From positions 372,001 to 436,000 of the forward strand of contig NZ_JAKQZC010000006.1 in NCBI RefSeq assembly GCF_023736115.1: 64,000 nucleotides of DNA. The letters run 5' to 3'. Shown here piece after piece: positions 48,014 to 58,990 of this stretch. Under the pieces are notes generated by a model. It was not told where the DNA came from. It worked only from the letters and a program-made list of their open reading frames with translations, and did no database searches. The number at the start of each line of letters is the position of its first letter. Positions within the stretch are counted from its first letter, which is position 1. The translations under genes and the position numbers were made by a program. The DNA is from Salinicola avicenniae. GTDB lineage: Bacteria; Pseudomonadota; Gammaproteobacteria; Pseudomonadales; Halomonadaceae.

Positions 48014-49330
48014 ATGAGTGCCAAGGATATCCCCCTCTCCCGGCTGTTCGAACGACTGACCGGCGACGAGGACAGCCGCCTGTGTCGCGATATTTCCGAC
48101 GAAGCCTGCCATGAGCAACCCGGCAACGTCTTCCGCCATCTCATCGCCGCGCTGGGCAACAAACTCGCCGATGAACTCTCCAACGCGCGCCTGATTCTGC
48201 CCTGGCTGATGGGCGCGATCGGTGCGCCCGTCTGGATGGTCGGCCTGCTGGTCCCGATCCGCGAAGCCGGCGCCCTACTGCCACAGCTACTGATCGCGGG
48301 TTATATCCGCCTACGGGCAGTGCGCAAGTGGGTCTGGGTAGCCGGTGGCGTCATCCAGGCGATCGGCGCTCTAGTTCTGGCGCTGCTGGCGCTGTTCGGT
48401 CACGGCACCTGGGGCGGCGCACTGGTGTTGATCGCGCTGACAGGGCTGTCGTTGGGACGAGGGCTCTCCTCGGTGGCAACCAAGGACGTGCTCGGCAAGA
48501 CCATCGCCAAGCAGCGTCGCGGCACCTTGATGGGCTGGAGCGCCAGCATCGCCGGTGCGCTAACGCTGATCGTCGGCGCCGTGCTGATACTGCTCGGGGA
48601 CCGGCCAGGCAGCTGGGCGCTGGCCATACTGCTCGCCGCCGCCGCCTTGGGCTGGGGCATCAATGCCCTCTTCGCCGCCTCAATCCGCGAAGCGCCGGGG
48701 GCCACCGATGGCGGCGCCAATGCCTGGAAGAGCGTCAAGGACGGTATCGGACTGATGCGTCGGGACCGTGGTTTCCTGCATTTCAATTTGTCGCGGGCCC
48801 TGCTGCTTTCCAGCGCGCTCGCCCTGCCCTACCTCGCGCTGCTCGGCCAGCAGAACAGCGGCACCGATCTGGCCAGTCTCGGTATTCTCATCGTGACCTC
48901 AGGCCTTGCCGGGATGATCGCCGGACCGATCTGGGGGCGACTGGCGGACCGCTCCAGCCGCCGGGTGATGCGCAACAGCGCCATTGCCGCGGCGATCTGC
49001 TGCGCGGCGGGCGCCGCTTGCGTCTGGTTGCCCACCCCCTGGCGCACCAGCGTCTGGCCCTACGCCATCGTCTACGGCCTGCTGATGATCGCTCACGCGG
49101 GGATCCGCCTGGGTCGCAAGACCTACGTGGTCGATCTCGCCGACAGCGACACCCGCGCACTCTATGTGGCTTTCTCCAACACCTTCACCGGGGTCCTGAT
49201 GCTGGTCCTCGGTCTGGCACTGGGGAGCCTGGCTCAATGGTTCGGTAGCGCCGGTCTACTGCTGCTGCTCGCCCTGCTAGCGCTGGCCGCTGCCGCCAGC
49301 GCGCACGCTCTCAGGGAGGTCGAGCGCTAA
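48014..49330 (+). CDS. major facilitator superfamily transporter
   Basis: A 438-residue inner-membrane protein with 12 predicted helices, preceded by a cytoplasmic N-terminal extension of about 45 residues (ERLTGDEDSRLCRDISDEA). The MFS A-like loop motif between helices 8 and 9 reads GRLADRSSRRVM. No family closer than MFS is recognised, and the substrate is unknown. It is divergent from the SelW-like gene (168 bp between starts). Confidence 0.85.
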   Translation: MSAKDIPLSRLFERLTGDEDSRLCRDISDEACHEQPGNVFRHLIAALGNKLADELSNARLILPWLMGAIGAPVWMVGLLVPIREAGALLPQLLIAGYIRLRAVRKWVWVAGGVIQAIGALVLALLALFGHGTWGGALVLIALTGLSLGRGLSSVATKDVLGKTIAKQRRGTLMGWSASIAGALTLIVGAVLILLGDRPGSWALAILLAAAALGWGINALFAASIREAPGATDGGANAWKSVKDGIGLMRRDRGFLHFNLSRALLLSSALALPYLALLGQQNSGTDLASLGILIVTSGLAGMIAGPIWGRLADRSSRRVMRNSAIAAAICCAAGAACVWLPTPWRTSVWPYAIVYGLLMIAHAGIRLGRKTYVVDLADSDTRALYVAFSNTFTGVLMLVLGLALGSLAQWFGSAGLLLLLALLALAAAASAHALREVER

Positions 49331-49434
49331 TCCCCGGGGGCCGGGTAAAGCGTTGTAATCCCGGTCCGGCGTGGCATCATGTCGCTTGTTGTATCGTCCC
49401 TACAATTCGCCGGATGTCCCGCCTGGAGGCAAGG

Positions 49435-49881
49435 ATGGCCAGTACCAACAAACGCCCCCCCATGATCAGCCCCGCTCTGCTGGAGCGTATCGTCAATGCC
49501 TCGGACGACGGTATCGTGGTCGCCGAGCAGGAGGGCGACGAGAACATTCTGATTTACGCCAACGAGGGCTTCGAACGCCTGACGGGCTACAGCATCGACG
49601 AGATTCTCTATCGCGACTGCCGTTTTCTGCAGAACGGCGATCGTGACCAGCCGGCGATCGACCGCGTGCGTACCGCCCTGCGTGAGGGCCGTCCCTGCCG
49701 CGAGGTCCTGCGTAACTACCGCAAGGATGGCACCCAGTTCTGGAACGAGCTGTCGATCACGCCCGTCTATGACGAGGAAGATCAACTGACCTATTTCGTC
49801 GGCGTGCAGAAGGATGTCACCGGCCTGGTAGAAGCTTTGCAGGAGCTGGAAACCCTGAAGGCCGAACGCGACACCGCCTGA
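49435..49881 (+). CDS. short LOV-domain photoreceptor-like protein
   Basis: A 148-residue single-domain PAS/LOV protein. The flavin-adduct cysteine is C62 in YRDCRFLQNGDRDQ, the counterpart of the GxNCRFLQ motif. NDGIVVAE-like DDGIVVAEQEGDENILIYANEGFERLTGYSIDEIL and NYRKDGTQFWNELSITPVYDE complete the FMN site. It closely resembles the Pseudomonas putida short LOV proteins, which consist of a LOV core with short helical caps and no output domain. GGAGG precedes the ATG at 49435. Signalling is presumably by dimer rearrangement or partner binding. Confidence 0.92.
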   Translation: MASTNKRPPMISPALLERIVNASDDGIVVAEQEGDENILIYANEGFERLTGYSIDEILYRDCRFLQNGDRDQPAIDRVRTALREGRPCREVLRNYRKDGTQFWNELSITPVYDEEDQLTYFVGVQKDVTGLVEALQELETLKAERDTA

Positions 49882-50003
49882 CGCCAGCGCCCGCACGACG
49901 GCCGATAGATTTTTTTAACCACCTAAATCTTGTGTCTCACGCCATTCGGCGATATATAGCCCTCGAGCGTCATTGTGATGCCAATATCACGGGAGGGCCG
50001 ACG

Positions 50004-50198
50004 ATGAGCCGTGAAGATTACACCGACGACCAGGAATTCGACGACGCGGTCAACGATGAACAGTTCGAGCGGCCGCGCAGCAGCAAGGCCGATTCGCTGC
50101 GAGCGCGCCGCCAGGTCGAAGCACTACTGGAAGAGCGCCGCCTGAAACGCGTCATCGACGATGACTGGTACGGCGACTTCGGCGACGAGGAGGAGTGA
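50004..50198 (+). CDS. small acidic protein, PA3496-like
   Basis: A 64-residue, highly charged protein without hydrophobic segments: DDQEFDDAVNDEQFE, then a basic helical middle (RARRQVEALLEERRLKRVIDD), then an acidic tail. It resembles the small PA3496-type proteins of Pseudomonas, whose function is not firmly known. The ATG at 50004 has GGGAGGG seven bases upstream. It is followed by a clear hairpin and then ettA. Confidence 0.72.
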   Translation: MSREDYTDDQEFDDAVNDEQFERPRSSKADSLRARRQVEALLEERRLKRVIDDDWYGDFGDEEE

Positions 50199-50224
50199 GC
50201 CTCGTTGGCTCCCGCACCCTCGTC

Positions 50225-50246
50225 AACGGGCGCTTCGGCGCCCGTT
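50225..50246 (+). terminator. hairpin after the small acidic protein gene
   Basis: AACGGGCGC, loop TTCG, GCGCCCGTT form a 9-bp stem with a stable tetraloop, 27 bp past the stop. No strong T run follows. Confidence 0.65.
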
Positions 50247-50357
50247 CGCATTACGGGCGGTAGTCGTTTACCCTTCCTCAAACAGACGCGCGTCCCGCTG
50301 CGGATGCCGCGCGATCACTGCCTGACTTTTTCCACCCCGACGGACAACCGGATTTCC

Positions 50358-52019
<1,662 letters not shown>

Positions 52020-52068
52020 TCGATCACCGTTGCGCCGGCCTGTCGCCGGTCAACGTCAATAAACGCGG

Positions 52069-52098
52069 ACGCCCGCCATGGTTGACCATGGCGGGCGT
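52069..52098 (+). terminator. terminator of ettA
   Basis: A perfect 14-bp inverted repeat (ACGCCCGCCATGGT with its complement) lies 50 bp past the ettA stop and may also serve the convergent DUF1328 gene. The following bases are only modestly T-rich. Confidence 0.7.
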
Positions 52099-52148
52099 CT
52101 TGCGTTGCCGGACCTATCGACCCGGCTGCCTGTCGGCAATGACGTCTT

Positions 52149-52307
52149 TCAGCGCCCTCGGCCGCGGATCAGCGATACCACGAACAGAATCAGGAAAATG
52201 ACGAAGAGCACCTTGGCGATAGTCGCGGCGGCCCCGGCGACGCCGCCGAAACCGAGAACCCCGGCAATGATGGCGACGATAAGAAAAATCACGGCATAGC
52301 TGAGCAT
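52149..52307 (-). CDS. DUF1328 small membrane protein (YtjA-like)
   Basis: A 52-residue protein with two hydrophobic helices separated by [10 protein letters not shown] and a basic C-terminus (RGRGR). This is the DUF1328/YtjA family, widespread and often stress-induced, with unknown function. A GGAAGGAA site precedes the ATG at 52307. It lies between ettA (convergent) and the lpxL-type gene. Confidence 0.88.
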   Translation of the reverse strand: MLSYAVIFLIVAIIAGVLGFGGVAGAAATIAKVLFVIFLILFVVSLIRGRGR

Positions 52308-52517
52308 GGCATTCCTTCCTGCACTGATTCCATTGGACTGACCGCCATGAGCACCCGCCCGGCGGTGGCCTGCCCCCTCGATCCCTGGGGACCCTTCAAG
52401 CCTTGTCGCTAGGACGCTTTTCGTCAAGCTCATTGCACCGTTCGCTGACAAATGATATCGATCGGTGAGCGGCTCTTCCCGGCCTCGTCAATTACCGATG
52501 CGTCGGTCAATAGCCGG

Positions 52518-53432
52518 TCAATAGAAGGAGGCTTCGCCCGGCGGTCGCGTCTTGAAGCGCCGGTGCAGCCACAGATACTGCTCGGGATGGCGGCGAATTG
52601 CCTGTTCGATGAAGGCATTTACCTGTGCCGCATCGGCCTCATCATCACCGCTCGGGAAATTCTCCAGCGGTGGCAGGTACTCGAGCGTATAGGTGCGGTT
52701 GTCCGGATTGCGATGAAACATCAGTGGCATGACGGGGGCCCCGGTCATGCGCGCGATCTTGGCCGTCAACTTGAGCGACGCCGCCGGCACGCCGAAAAAC
52801 GGGGCAAACACGCTCGCCTCGCGGCCGAAGTCCTGATCCGGCGAATACCAGACCGCATGCCCCGATTTAATTCGCCGAACCACGCCGCGCAGGTCGTGGC
52901 GATCAATCGCCGCGCCGAAGATACCGCGGCGCGCGCGCGTCATGAAGTTCTCGAACACCGGGTTGTCATGGGGGCGGTAGACGACGTCCGCCGGGAAGAA
53001 GAGCGAGTGCAGCGCACCGCCGAGATCCAGCGTCGAGAAGTGAATACCGATAATCAGCGCTCCCTTGCCCTGCGCCATGGCTTGCTCCATGTGCTCCGCG
53101 CCGCGAAAGACCACACGGTGGCGCAGATGTTCGGGATCACGACACCAGCCGGTCGCCGTCTCGAGAATGCCGATCCCGTTGGCGACGAAGGTCCGTCTGA
53201 CCAAATCCGCGCGCTGCGCATCGTCCATCTCGGGAAAGCAGAGCGCCAGATTGGTCTCGGTGATATGGCGGCGACGCTTGGCCAGGCGCCAGGTCAGCAA
53301 CCCGATCCCCTTGCCCACCGCCAGCTTCAATCGCCAGGGAAGAAGCGCGCCCAAGCGCATCAACAGGATCGCGAGCCAGGTGCCCCAGTAACGGGGATGT
53401 GCGTGATTGGCAGGGTAGACTTTCTTGGCCAT
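52518..53432 (-). CDS. lpxL: LpxL-type lipid A late acyltransferase
   Basis: An inner-membrane-associated acyltransferase of 304 residues that adds a secondary acyl chain to the Kdo-lipid A precursor. The catalytic HX4D is H131-D136 (IGIHFSTLDLGG). A hydrophobic N-terminal segment (WLAILLMRLGALLPW) and FGVPAASLKLTAKIARMTGAPVMP are typical of the LpxL/HtrB family. The ATG at 53432 has GGAAGG upstream. LpxL and LpxM/LpxP cannot be told apart with certainty. It lies 105 bp downstream of alr on the same strand. Confidence 0.88.
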   Translation of the reverse strand: MAKKVYPANHAHPRYWGTWLAILLMRLGALLPWRLKLAVGKGIGLLTWRLAKRRRHITETNLALCFPEMDDAQRADLVRRTFVANGIGILETATGWCRDPEHLRHRVVFRGAEHMEQAMAQGKGALIIGIHFSTLDLGGALHSLFFPADVVYRPHDNPVFENFMTRARRGIFGAAIDRHDLRGVVRRIKSGHAVWYSPDQDFGREASVFAPFFGVPAASLKLTAKIARMTGAPVMPLMFHRNPDNRTYTLEYLPPLENFPSGDDEADAAQVNAFIEQAIRRHPEQYLWLHRRFKTRPPGEASFY

Positions 53433-53537
53433 GAGCCTTCCGATTCGGCGAGCTGGCCCAAGCGACATGGCTCGAGCCAAAAAATTAGGGGTAGTGTAGC
53501 GAAATCTATCGACGTCAGCAGGGGCGACGGCCTGACG

Positions 53538-54626
53538 TCAGCGCTGGCCCTGATAGCGGCGCGGTACCCGCGGCAGTACACCGGTCAACAGCGTGTAGCC
53601 GATGGTATCGCAGTGCGCCGCGACCTCGTCCACCGGCAAGCCATCGCCCCACAGCGTCACTTCACTGCCGACGCCCGCGTCGGGCAGATCGCTGATATCG
53701 ACCGTGAGCATATCCATCGAGACGCGCCCGACAAGGGGACAGCGCCTGCCGTCCACCAACACCGGCGTACCGTCGGCGGCATGGCGATCGTAGCCATCGC
53801 CATAGCCGGCGGCCACTACGCCGATTCGTGTCGGCCGCGCGCTGCGCCAGCGGCCACCGTAACCTACCGGCTGACCGGCAGAGAGTGACTGTACCGCGAT
53901 CAGCCGCGAGCGCAGGGTCATGACCGGCGCCAGCTCGATGCTGTCGGGCAGGTTACCCTGCAACGGGTTACTGCCATAGAGCATGATCCCCGGCCGGTTC
54001 CACGCCGCCCGGGTCGGCGGACGGATGAGCGTAGCCGGCGAATTGGCCACGCAGATCGACGCGCCGAGAGACTGACGCAAGGTATCAATCGCCTGCCACT
54101 GGGCGGCAAACTGGGGGCTGTCGAGATGATCGGCACTGGCGAAATGGCTGATCAGATGCAGATCGCGCACCCGTTCCTTTGCCGCCTTGAGCCGATGCCA
54201 GCGCGCGGCGAAAGCCGACGGCGCAAAGCCCAGGCGGTGCATGCCCGAATCGAGCTTGAGCCAGACCGTCATGGGCGCCGCCGGCCGATACGCCATCAGC
54301 GCCTCGATCTGCCAATCGCTGTGCACGACCTGCCATAGCCCGAGCGATTCGACCTCGGCGAGCTCCATAGGCTCGAAGATGCCTTCAAGCAGCAGAATCG
54401 GCTGGCGAATGGCCGCCTCGCGCAGCGCCCTCGCCTCCTCCAGCGACGCGACCGCGAAAGCCGGCGCCTGGTGGGAAAGCGCCTTGGCGCAGGCGACAGC
54501 CCCGTGGCCATAGGCATCGGCCTTGATCACGGCGATCGCTTGGCTATTCGGCGCCAGCGTCTGTGCCAGGGAGTAGTTGCGACGCAACGCGTCGAGGTCG
54601 ATATCGGCAACAATGGGCCGAGCCAT
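53538..54626 (-). CDS. alr: alanine racemase
   Basis: A PLP enzyme making D-alanine for peptidoglycan. The 362-residue protein has the PLP lysine K35 (AVIKADAYGHG), the second catalytic base Y256 (GQPVGYGGRW), and RPGIMLYG, GRVSMDMLTVD in order. The length is typical. It lies upstream of the LpxL-type gene. The region before its start contains three 17-bp tandem repeats. Confidence 0.96.
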   Translation of the reverse strand: MARPIVADIDLDALRRNYSLAQTLAPNSQAIAVIKADAYGHGAVACAKALSHQAPAFAVASLEEARALREAAIRQPILLLEGIFEPMELAEVESLGLWQVVHSDWQIEALMAYRPAAPMTVWLKLDSGMHRLGFAPSAFAARWHRLKAAKERVRDLHLISHFASADHLDSPQFAAQWQAIDTLRQSLGASICVANSPATLIRPPTRAAWNRPGIMLYGSNPLQGNLPDSIELAPVMTLRSRLIAVQSLSAGQPVGYGGRWRSARPTRIGVVAAGYGDGYDRHAADGTPVLVDGRRCPLVGRVSMDMLTVDISDLPDAGVGSEVTLWGDGLPVDEVAAHCDTIGYTLLTGVLPRVPRRYQGQR

Positions 54627-54677
54627 GAGCGTTCCTTGGGGTATTGACCGATGTGGCCGACAACGGCGCGGGCTCTC

Positions 54678-54728
54678 TATTTAACAGGGCCATGTATTTA
54701 ACAAGGCTATGTATTTTACCGGGATGAT
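54678..54728. repeat. three adjacent 17-bp direct repeats upstream of alr
   Basis: Units at 54678-54694, 54695-54711 and 54712-54728 abut exactly. The first two differ at two positions (TATTTAACA-GG-C-ATG); the third is more diverged. This is an AT-rich block in a GC-rich genome, 52 bp from the alr start, so it overlaps the promoter region. Confidence 0.75.
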
Positions 54729-54792
54729 TCTACCGGGGCGCGGGACTCCCGGCATTCGTCACCTCGCCGCCGTTCTTCGCGCGGCGGCCTGA

Positions 54793-54822
54793 CACAAGAA
54801 CGCCGCTGCACGGGCAGCGGCG
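54793..54822 (-). terminator. terminator of tolC
   Basis: CGCCGCTGC, loop ACGG, GCAGCGGCG form a 9-bp stem (54801-54822) 29 bp past the tolC stop, followed on the minus strand by TTCTTGTG. Confidence 0.7.
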
Positions 54823-54850
54823 CGAGGTGTGACAACCGGCGTCGCGGCAA

Positions 54851-56317
54851 TCAGGGCTGCGGCGGCGTAGGACGCTCGCCAATGTCGTCGAGCGATGACC
54901 CGTTCGACATCGCCGGATCGTCCGTCAGCTGCAGTGACACCTGATTGCTGTCGCGCAACCAGCGGTTGGTACCCCGAATCACCTCCAGGTTGAGCACCCC
55001 GGCCTGCTGGCGCAGCTGCAGCAGATCGGTCACGTAGGTATAACGAGCGTCGGCGTAGTCGGAGATCGACTCATAGAGCGACTGCTCGGCGTCGAGCACG
55101 TCGACGATGTTACGCGTACCCACATCGTAACCGGCGCGAGTCGCTTCCAACGCACTGCGACTGGAGACGATTGCCTGGCGCTGGGCCTCGACGGACTCGA
55201 CATCGTTGGCCACCTGCGTGAACAGCGAACGCACCTGCTGAGTGGTGTAGCGGCGCTGGTCTTCGAAGTCGTACTGGGTGGCTTCCAACGAATAGGTATT
55301 CTGGCGCACGGCGGCACTCGTCGAGCCGCCGGTATAGATCGGCAGGTTCGCCTGCACGCCGACCTGCAAGTCTTCGTTATGACCGCGCAGCTGGTCCCGG
55401 TCATTGTCCGAGAAGGAGTAGTCGGCGAAAGCATCCAGCGTCGGCAGATGGCCGGCCTGGGCGATATCGACGCTGGACTCCGCCACATCGACCGCAGCCT
55501 GGGCATACTGGATCGAGGGGCTACTGGCCATGGCCATATTCACCCACTCGCTGCGGTTGGTCGGCGTCGGCGGCTCGACCGGCAGGTCGTCATCCAGCCC
55601 TTCGATGCTTTCGTACTGCTGGCCGGTCAGGCGTTCGAGTGCCTCGAAGCTGATCTGTAGATCGTTGCGCGCGGCGATACGCTGCGCGCGCGCCGAGTCG
55701 AAGGCAGCCTGCGCTTCGTTGACATCGGTGATCGCCACCAGACCGACGTTGAACTGCTCCTGCGCCTGCTCGAGCTGGCGGTTGATCGCCTTCTCCTGCG
55801 CCTGGCGCGCTTCCAGCACCTCCCGCGCGCGCAGAATCTCGAAGTAGGCGGAAGAGACATCATAGAGCAGCTGCTGCTGATCGATCTCGAGCTGCAGTGC
55901 CTGCTGGCCAACCTGCTTCTTGCTTTGCTGATACTCGTACCAGTTGGAGGCGTCGAACAGCGCCTGGGTTACGTTGACGCCCAGGCTGCTGCCGTTGTAA
56001 TCCTCATCGCCACTGCTGGAACCGGTAGGCGAGCTACTACCGCCCTCGACGCTCTGAGACTCGAGTGAGTTGTAGCGATAGAGACTGCCGGTGGCACTGA
56101 TCTGCGGCAGCAGGTCGCCGCGTTCGACGTCCTGGCCGGCTTCGGTGCTGTTGAAGGTCGAGCGAGACGAATTCAGCGTGGCCGAATGGTTCAGCGCGTC
56201 CTGGGTGATGGTCAGCAGATCCGCCGCGTGCACGGCGGGTGCGAACGAGGCCGCAATCAACAGCGAGATGGCATGTCGCAGCGGGGACCGCGACGGCGAC
56301 GAAGTAAGAGGCGACAT
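54851..56317 (-). CDS. tolC: TolC-family outer membrane channel
   Basis: The outer-membrane exit duct for tripartite efflux pumps and type I secretion. The 488-residue protein has a signal peptide (cleavage near HAA/DLLTI), and two TolC repeats rich in coiled coil (AQEQFNVGLVAITDVNEAQAAFDSARAQ and ATRAGYDVGTRNIVDVLDAEQSLYE). A Ser/Gly/Glu-rich surface-loop insertion (about residues 88-110) and a hydrophilic C-terminal tail are normal for the family. No pump genes are adjacent. Confidence 0.94.
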   Translation of the reverse strand: MSPLTSSPSRSPLRHAISLLIAASFAPAVHAADLLTITQDALNHSATLNSSRSTFNSTEAGQDVERGDLLPQISATGSLYRYNSLESQSVEGGSSSPTGSSSGDEDYNGSSLGVNVTQALFDASNWYEYQQSKKQVGQQALQLEIDQQQLLYDVSSAYFEILRAREVLEARQAQEKAINRQLEQAQEQFNVGLVAITDVNEAQAAFDSARAQRIAARNDLQISFEALERLTGQQYESIEGLDDDLPVEPPTPTNRSEWVNMAMASSPSIQYAQAAVDVAESSVDIAQAGHLPTLDAFADYSFSDNDRDQLRGHNEDLQVGVQANLPIYTGGSTSAAVRQNTYSLEATQYDFEDQRRYTTQQVRSLFTQVANDVESVEAQRQAIVSSRSALEATRAGYDVGTRNIVDVLDAEQSLYESISDYADARYTYVTDLLQLRQQAGVLNLEVIRGTNRWLRDSNQVSLQLTDDPAMSNGSSLDDIGERPTPPQP

Positions 56318-56494
56318 CGAGACATTTTCCTATCGGTGAGCCCTGACGATGGGCAATCCCGGCAGCTCTCCACCCGATGCGGGTTGACTTGAACCACCGA
56401 CGATCACTGCCGCGCAGGCACCCAGTATTCACTGTTTTCGGACGGCGGCAACAGGCGGGCAGTGCCGGGCACTGTCACCCCATCAAAAATGACC

Positions 56495-56521
56495 GGGGCG
56501 CCAGCATGCTGCTGACGCCCC
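56495..56521 (-). terminator. terminator downstream of rpoS
   Basis: GGGGCG plus CAGCA pair with TGCTG plus CGCCCC across one mismatch, forming an 11-bp stem. A T run (56485-56489 read on the minus strand) follows a few bases later. It lies about 95 bp past the rpoS stop. Confidence 0.65.
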
Positions 56522-56616
56522 GCTCACGGTTTACATACAATGCCGCATGTATGCGTGGGGATCAATAGTCGGCCCCCGCTTGACCGGGTTTTGCACACCT
56601 CCCCGGCCCAGGCGAG

Positions 56617-57597
56617 TCATTCGAAAATCGAGTCCATCGACAACCCCTGTTTCTCGAGCATCCGGCGCAACTTCTTGAGCGCCTCGACCTGAATCTGGCG
56701 CACCCGCTCGCGCGTCAGTCCTATCTCTTCACCGACCTCTTCCAGCGTCGCCGCCTCATGACCGCGCAGGCCGAAACGACGCACGACAACTTCCCGCTGC
56801 TTCTCGCTGAGTTCGAATAGCCACTCGTCGACATGCTGTTTGACGTCGTCGTCGACCAGGTAGGACTCTGGCCCCACTTCGTTCTCATCGGCCAGCGTAT
56901 CGATCAGCGGCTTGTCGCTCTCCGCGCCCATCGGATAGTCGACGGAAGAGACGCGTTCATTAAGCCCCAGCATCTTTTTCACCGTACCGACCGGCTTGTC
57001 GAGGAACTCCGCGATCTCTTCAGCGGTCGCCTCATGGTCGAGCTTTTGCGTCAGCTCGCGCGCCGCACGCAGGTAGATATTGAGTTCCTTGACCACGTGA
57101 ATCGGCAGACGAATCGTACGCGTCTGATTCATCAGCGCCCGTTCGATGGTCTGGCGAATCCACCAGGTGGCATAGGTGGAAAAACGGAAACCGCGCTCGG
57201 GATCGAATTTCTCCACGGCACGGATCAAACCGAGATTGCCCTCCTCGATCAGGTCGAGCAGCGACAAACCGCGATTCAGATAACGTCTGGCAATCTTGAC
57301 GACCAGACGCAGGTTGGACTCGATCATCCGCTGGCGCCCTGCCGGATCGCCTTTCTGGGCAAGGCGCCCGTAATGGACTTCCTCTTCCGGCGTCAGCAGC
57401 GGCGAAAACCCGATCTCGTTGAGATAGATCTGCGTTGCATCGAGGCTATGGTGGTAGGTGTTTTCTTCACGGTTGAGCGCCTTTTCGAAAGCGCTTTCAT
57501 CGTCCTTGCTATCCGTGTCGTCGTTCGCACTGGCTGCGGTATCGACGCCTTCGAGCTCAACATCCTGAATATCCCGTTCAAGCATGCTCATGTCCAC
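56617..57597 (-). CDS. rpoS: RNA polymerase sigma factor RpoS
   Basis: The stationary-phase and general stress sigma factor, 326 residues. It has region 1.2-2 ([74 protein letters not shown]), region 3 ([22 protein letters not shown]) and region 4 with the [30 protein letters not shown]. An acidic N-terminal extension of about 45 residues precedes these. It follows nlpD, the conserved arrangement in which a main rpoS promoter lies inside nlpD. In a halophile it probably governs osmotic responses too. Confidence 0.98.
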   Translation of the reverse strand: MDMSMLERDIQDVELEGVDTAASANDDTDSKDDESAFEKALNREENTYHHSLDATQIYLNEIGFSPLLTPEEEVHYGRLAQKGDPAGRQRMIESNLRLVVKIARRYLNRGLSLLDLIEEGNLGLIRAVEKFDPERGFRFSTYATWWIRQTIERALMNQTRTIRLPIHVVKELNIYLRAARELTQKLDHEATAEEIAEFLDKPVGTVKKMLGLNERVSSVDYPMGAESDKPLIDTLADENEVGPESYLVDDDVKQHVDEWLFELSEKQREVVVRRFGLRGHEAATLEEVGEEIGLTRERVRQIQVEALKKLRRMLEKQGLSMDSIFE

Positions 57598-57844
57598 TAC
57601 CCCTATCTCGGCTACCTGAGTACCTCGCCATGGGGCGGAATCGCACCATGGCGACCGCGTCTTCCTTTACTCTCTATTTTTTTAACTGTCCCTGCTTTCG
57701 GGTGCTGCCCGTGTTCGATCGTCCGGCGACTGACACGGCTGCGGGCGGGCGCTCCTGGCCTCGGCCCCAACGTGAAATCGACGAAGTTCCTTGATCAACC
57801 GGCGGGCAGCTCCTTCTTCAGCGGTTCGGTGCGCCGATTGTCGA

Positions 57845-58939
57845 TCAGCGCGCAGGCAAGTATTGCAGTGGGTCCTGAGGCTGGCCGTTCACACGGACCT
57901 CGAAATGTAGCTCGACCTGGTCGGCATCCGTCTGCCCCATGGTCGCTATCGTCTCTCCAGCCTCGACGACATCGTTCTCTTTGACTCTCAACGTGTCGTT
58001 GTGCGCGTAAGCGCTCAAGAAGCGATCATTGTGCTTGAGGATAATGAGGTTGCCATATCCCCGCACACCATCACCGGCATACACCACAATACCTGGCCCG
58101 GCTGCTTTGACAGGTTGCCCCTTTTGACCGGCAATATCAATGCCGGGGGTGATGTTGGAATCGTCATCGAAACGCCCGATCACCTCGCCGTCGACCGGCC
58201 ACTGCCAAGGCACTTCATCGACCGGCTGATAGGTTCTGTCGGAGCGCGAGGGCGCACCGCTCGGCTCTCCCGCCACCTCGGTGCCGGCGTCGGTTCCGGC
58301 GTCACTGTCTGTCGCGTCAGCCCCCATGGAAGCAGACGAAGATGACGATTCGGCGTCAGCCGTGGCGGACGAACCCGACGATGCCGAAGCACCGGACGCC
58401 GCGCCGCTCTCGCCTGTCACGCTTCCGGCCGCCGCCACCGCGCCGGCCGTCGCCTGGTCGCGATCCGATTCGTAGACTGGCCCCGGTGCCCCACCGGCGC
58501 TCGACGCCCCATTGCTGGCGTTGGTCGAGCTGCCGCTCTCCGACGGCAGCAGCCAGGAGGGGTTCTCCTCGCCCGAGCCGGCCGAGCCGCCGCCAAGCGC
58601 CGTCACCGTGGCACCATTGCTGTCTCCCCGGCTGCCGTCACTCTGGGCCGCGTTGAGCGCCGCGCCCTGACGCAACCGCAACTGCTGCCCCGGCTCGAGA
58701 CGATAGGGCGGCGAGATACCGTTGAGCTGAGCCAGATCGCGGAAATCCACCCGGTTCTGCCAGGCGATGCCGTAAATCGTATCGCCGCGCTTGACGGTAT
58801 AGGTCGCGCTCGGTTCCCCATGGCGACTGACGGAGAGATCCTGCACCTGCGGGCGCCCACTCGATGTGGTGCAGGCACTGACGCCGATCGCCAGCACAGG
58901 CAGCAATCCGATCAGCAGTGCGTTGCGACGTTTACTCAT
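57845..58939 (-). CDS. nlpD: NlpD lipoprotein, amidase activator
   Basis: A lipoprotein that activates the septal amidase AmiC. The 364-residue protein has a lipobox IGVSAC with C23, a LysM domain (about 47-92, YTVKRGDTIYGIAWQN), a long Ser/Ala/Gly/Asp-rich linker (about 100-240) and a C-terminal LytM domain. The LytM zinc site is degenerate: GIDIA replaces the HxxxD histidine, while LHFEVRV keeps one histidine, as in E. coli NlpD. The start at 58939 (MSKRRN) gives a proper signal peptide. Confidence 0.95.
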   Translation of the reverse strand: MSKRRNALLIGLLPVLAIGVSACTTSSGRPQVQDLSVSRHGEPSATYTVKRGDTIYGIAWQNRVDFRDLAQLNGISPPYRLEPGQQLRLRQGAALNAAQSDGSRGDSNGATVTALGGGSAGSGEENPSWLLPSESGSSTNASNGASSAGGAPGPVYESDRDQATAGAVAAAGSVTGESGAASGASASSGSSATADAESSSSSASMGADATDSDAGTDAGTEVAGEPSGAPSRSDRTYQPVDEVPWQWPVDGEVIGRFDDDSNITPGIDIAGQKGQPVKAAGPGIVVYAGDGVRGYGNLIILKHNDRFLSAYAHNDTLRVKENDVVEAGETIATMGQTDADQVELHFEVRVNGQPQDPLQYLPAR

Positions 58940-58990
58940 GAAAAAAATCCCTTTTCCATAGAATGAATGCACGGTGGGTCCAGCGTTGGG

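Noticed and set aside
56360-56400. A tRNA-like T-arm (GGTTCAAGTC read on the minus strand) between rpoS and tolC
   Set aside because: The T stem has a mismatch, and no matching acceptor strand, anticodon arm or D arm lies at the right distance. It is probably chance, at most a remnant.
56318-56616. A possible RsmZ-type small RNA downstream of rpoS, as found in Pseudomonas
   Set aside because: I see a terminator hairpin but not the series of GGA-bearing stem-loops or a promoter that would support such an RNA.
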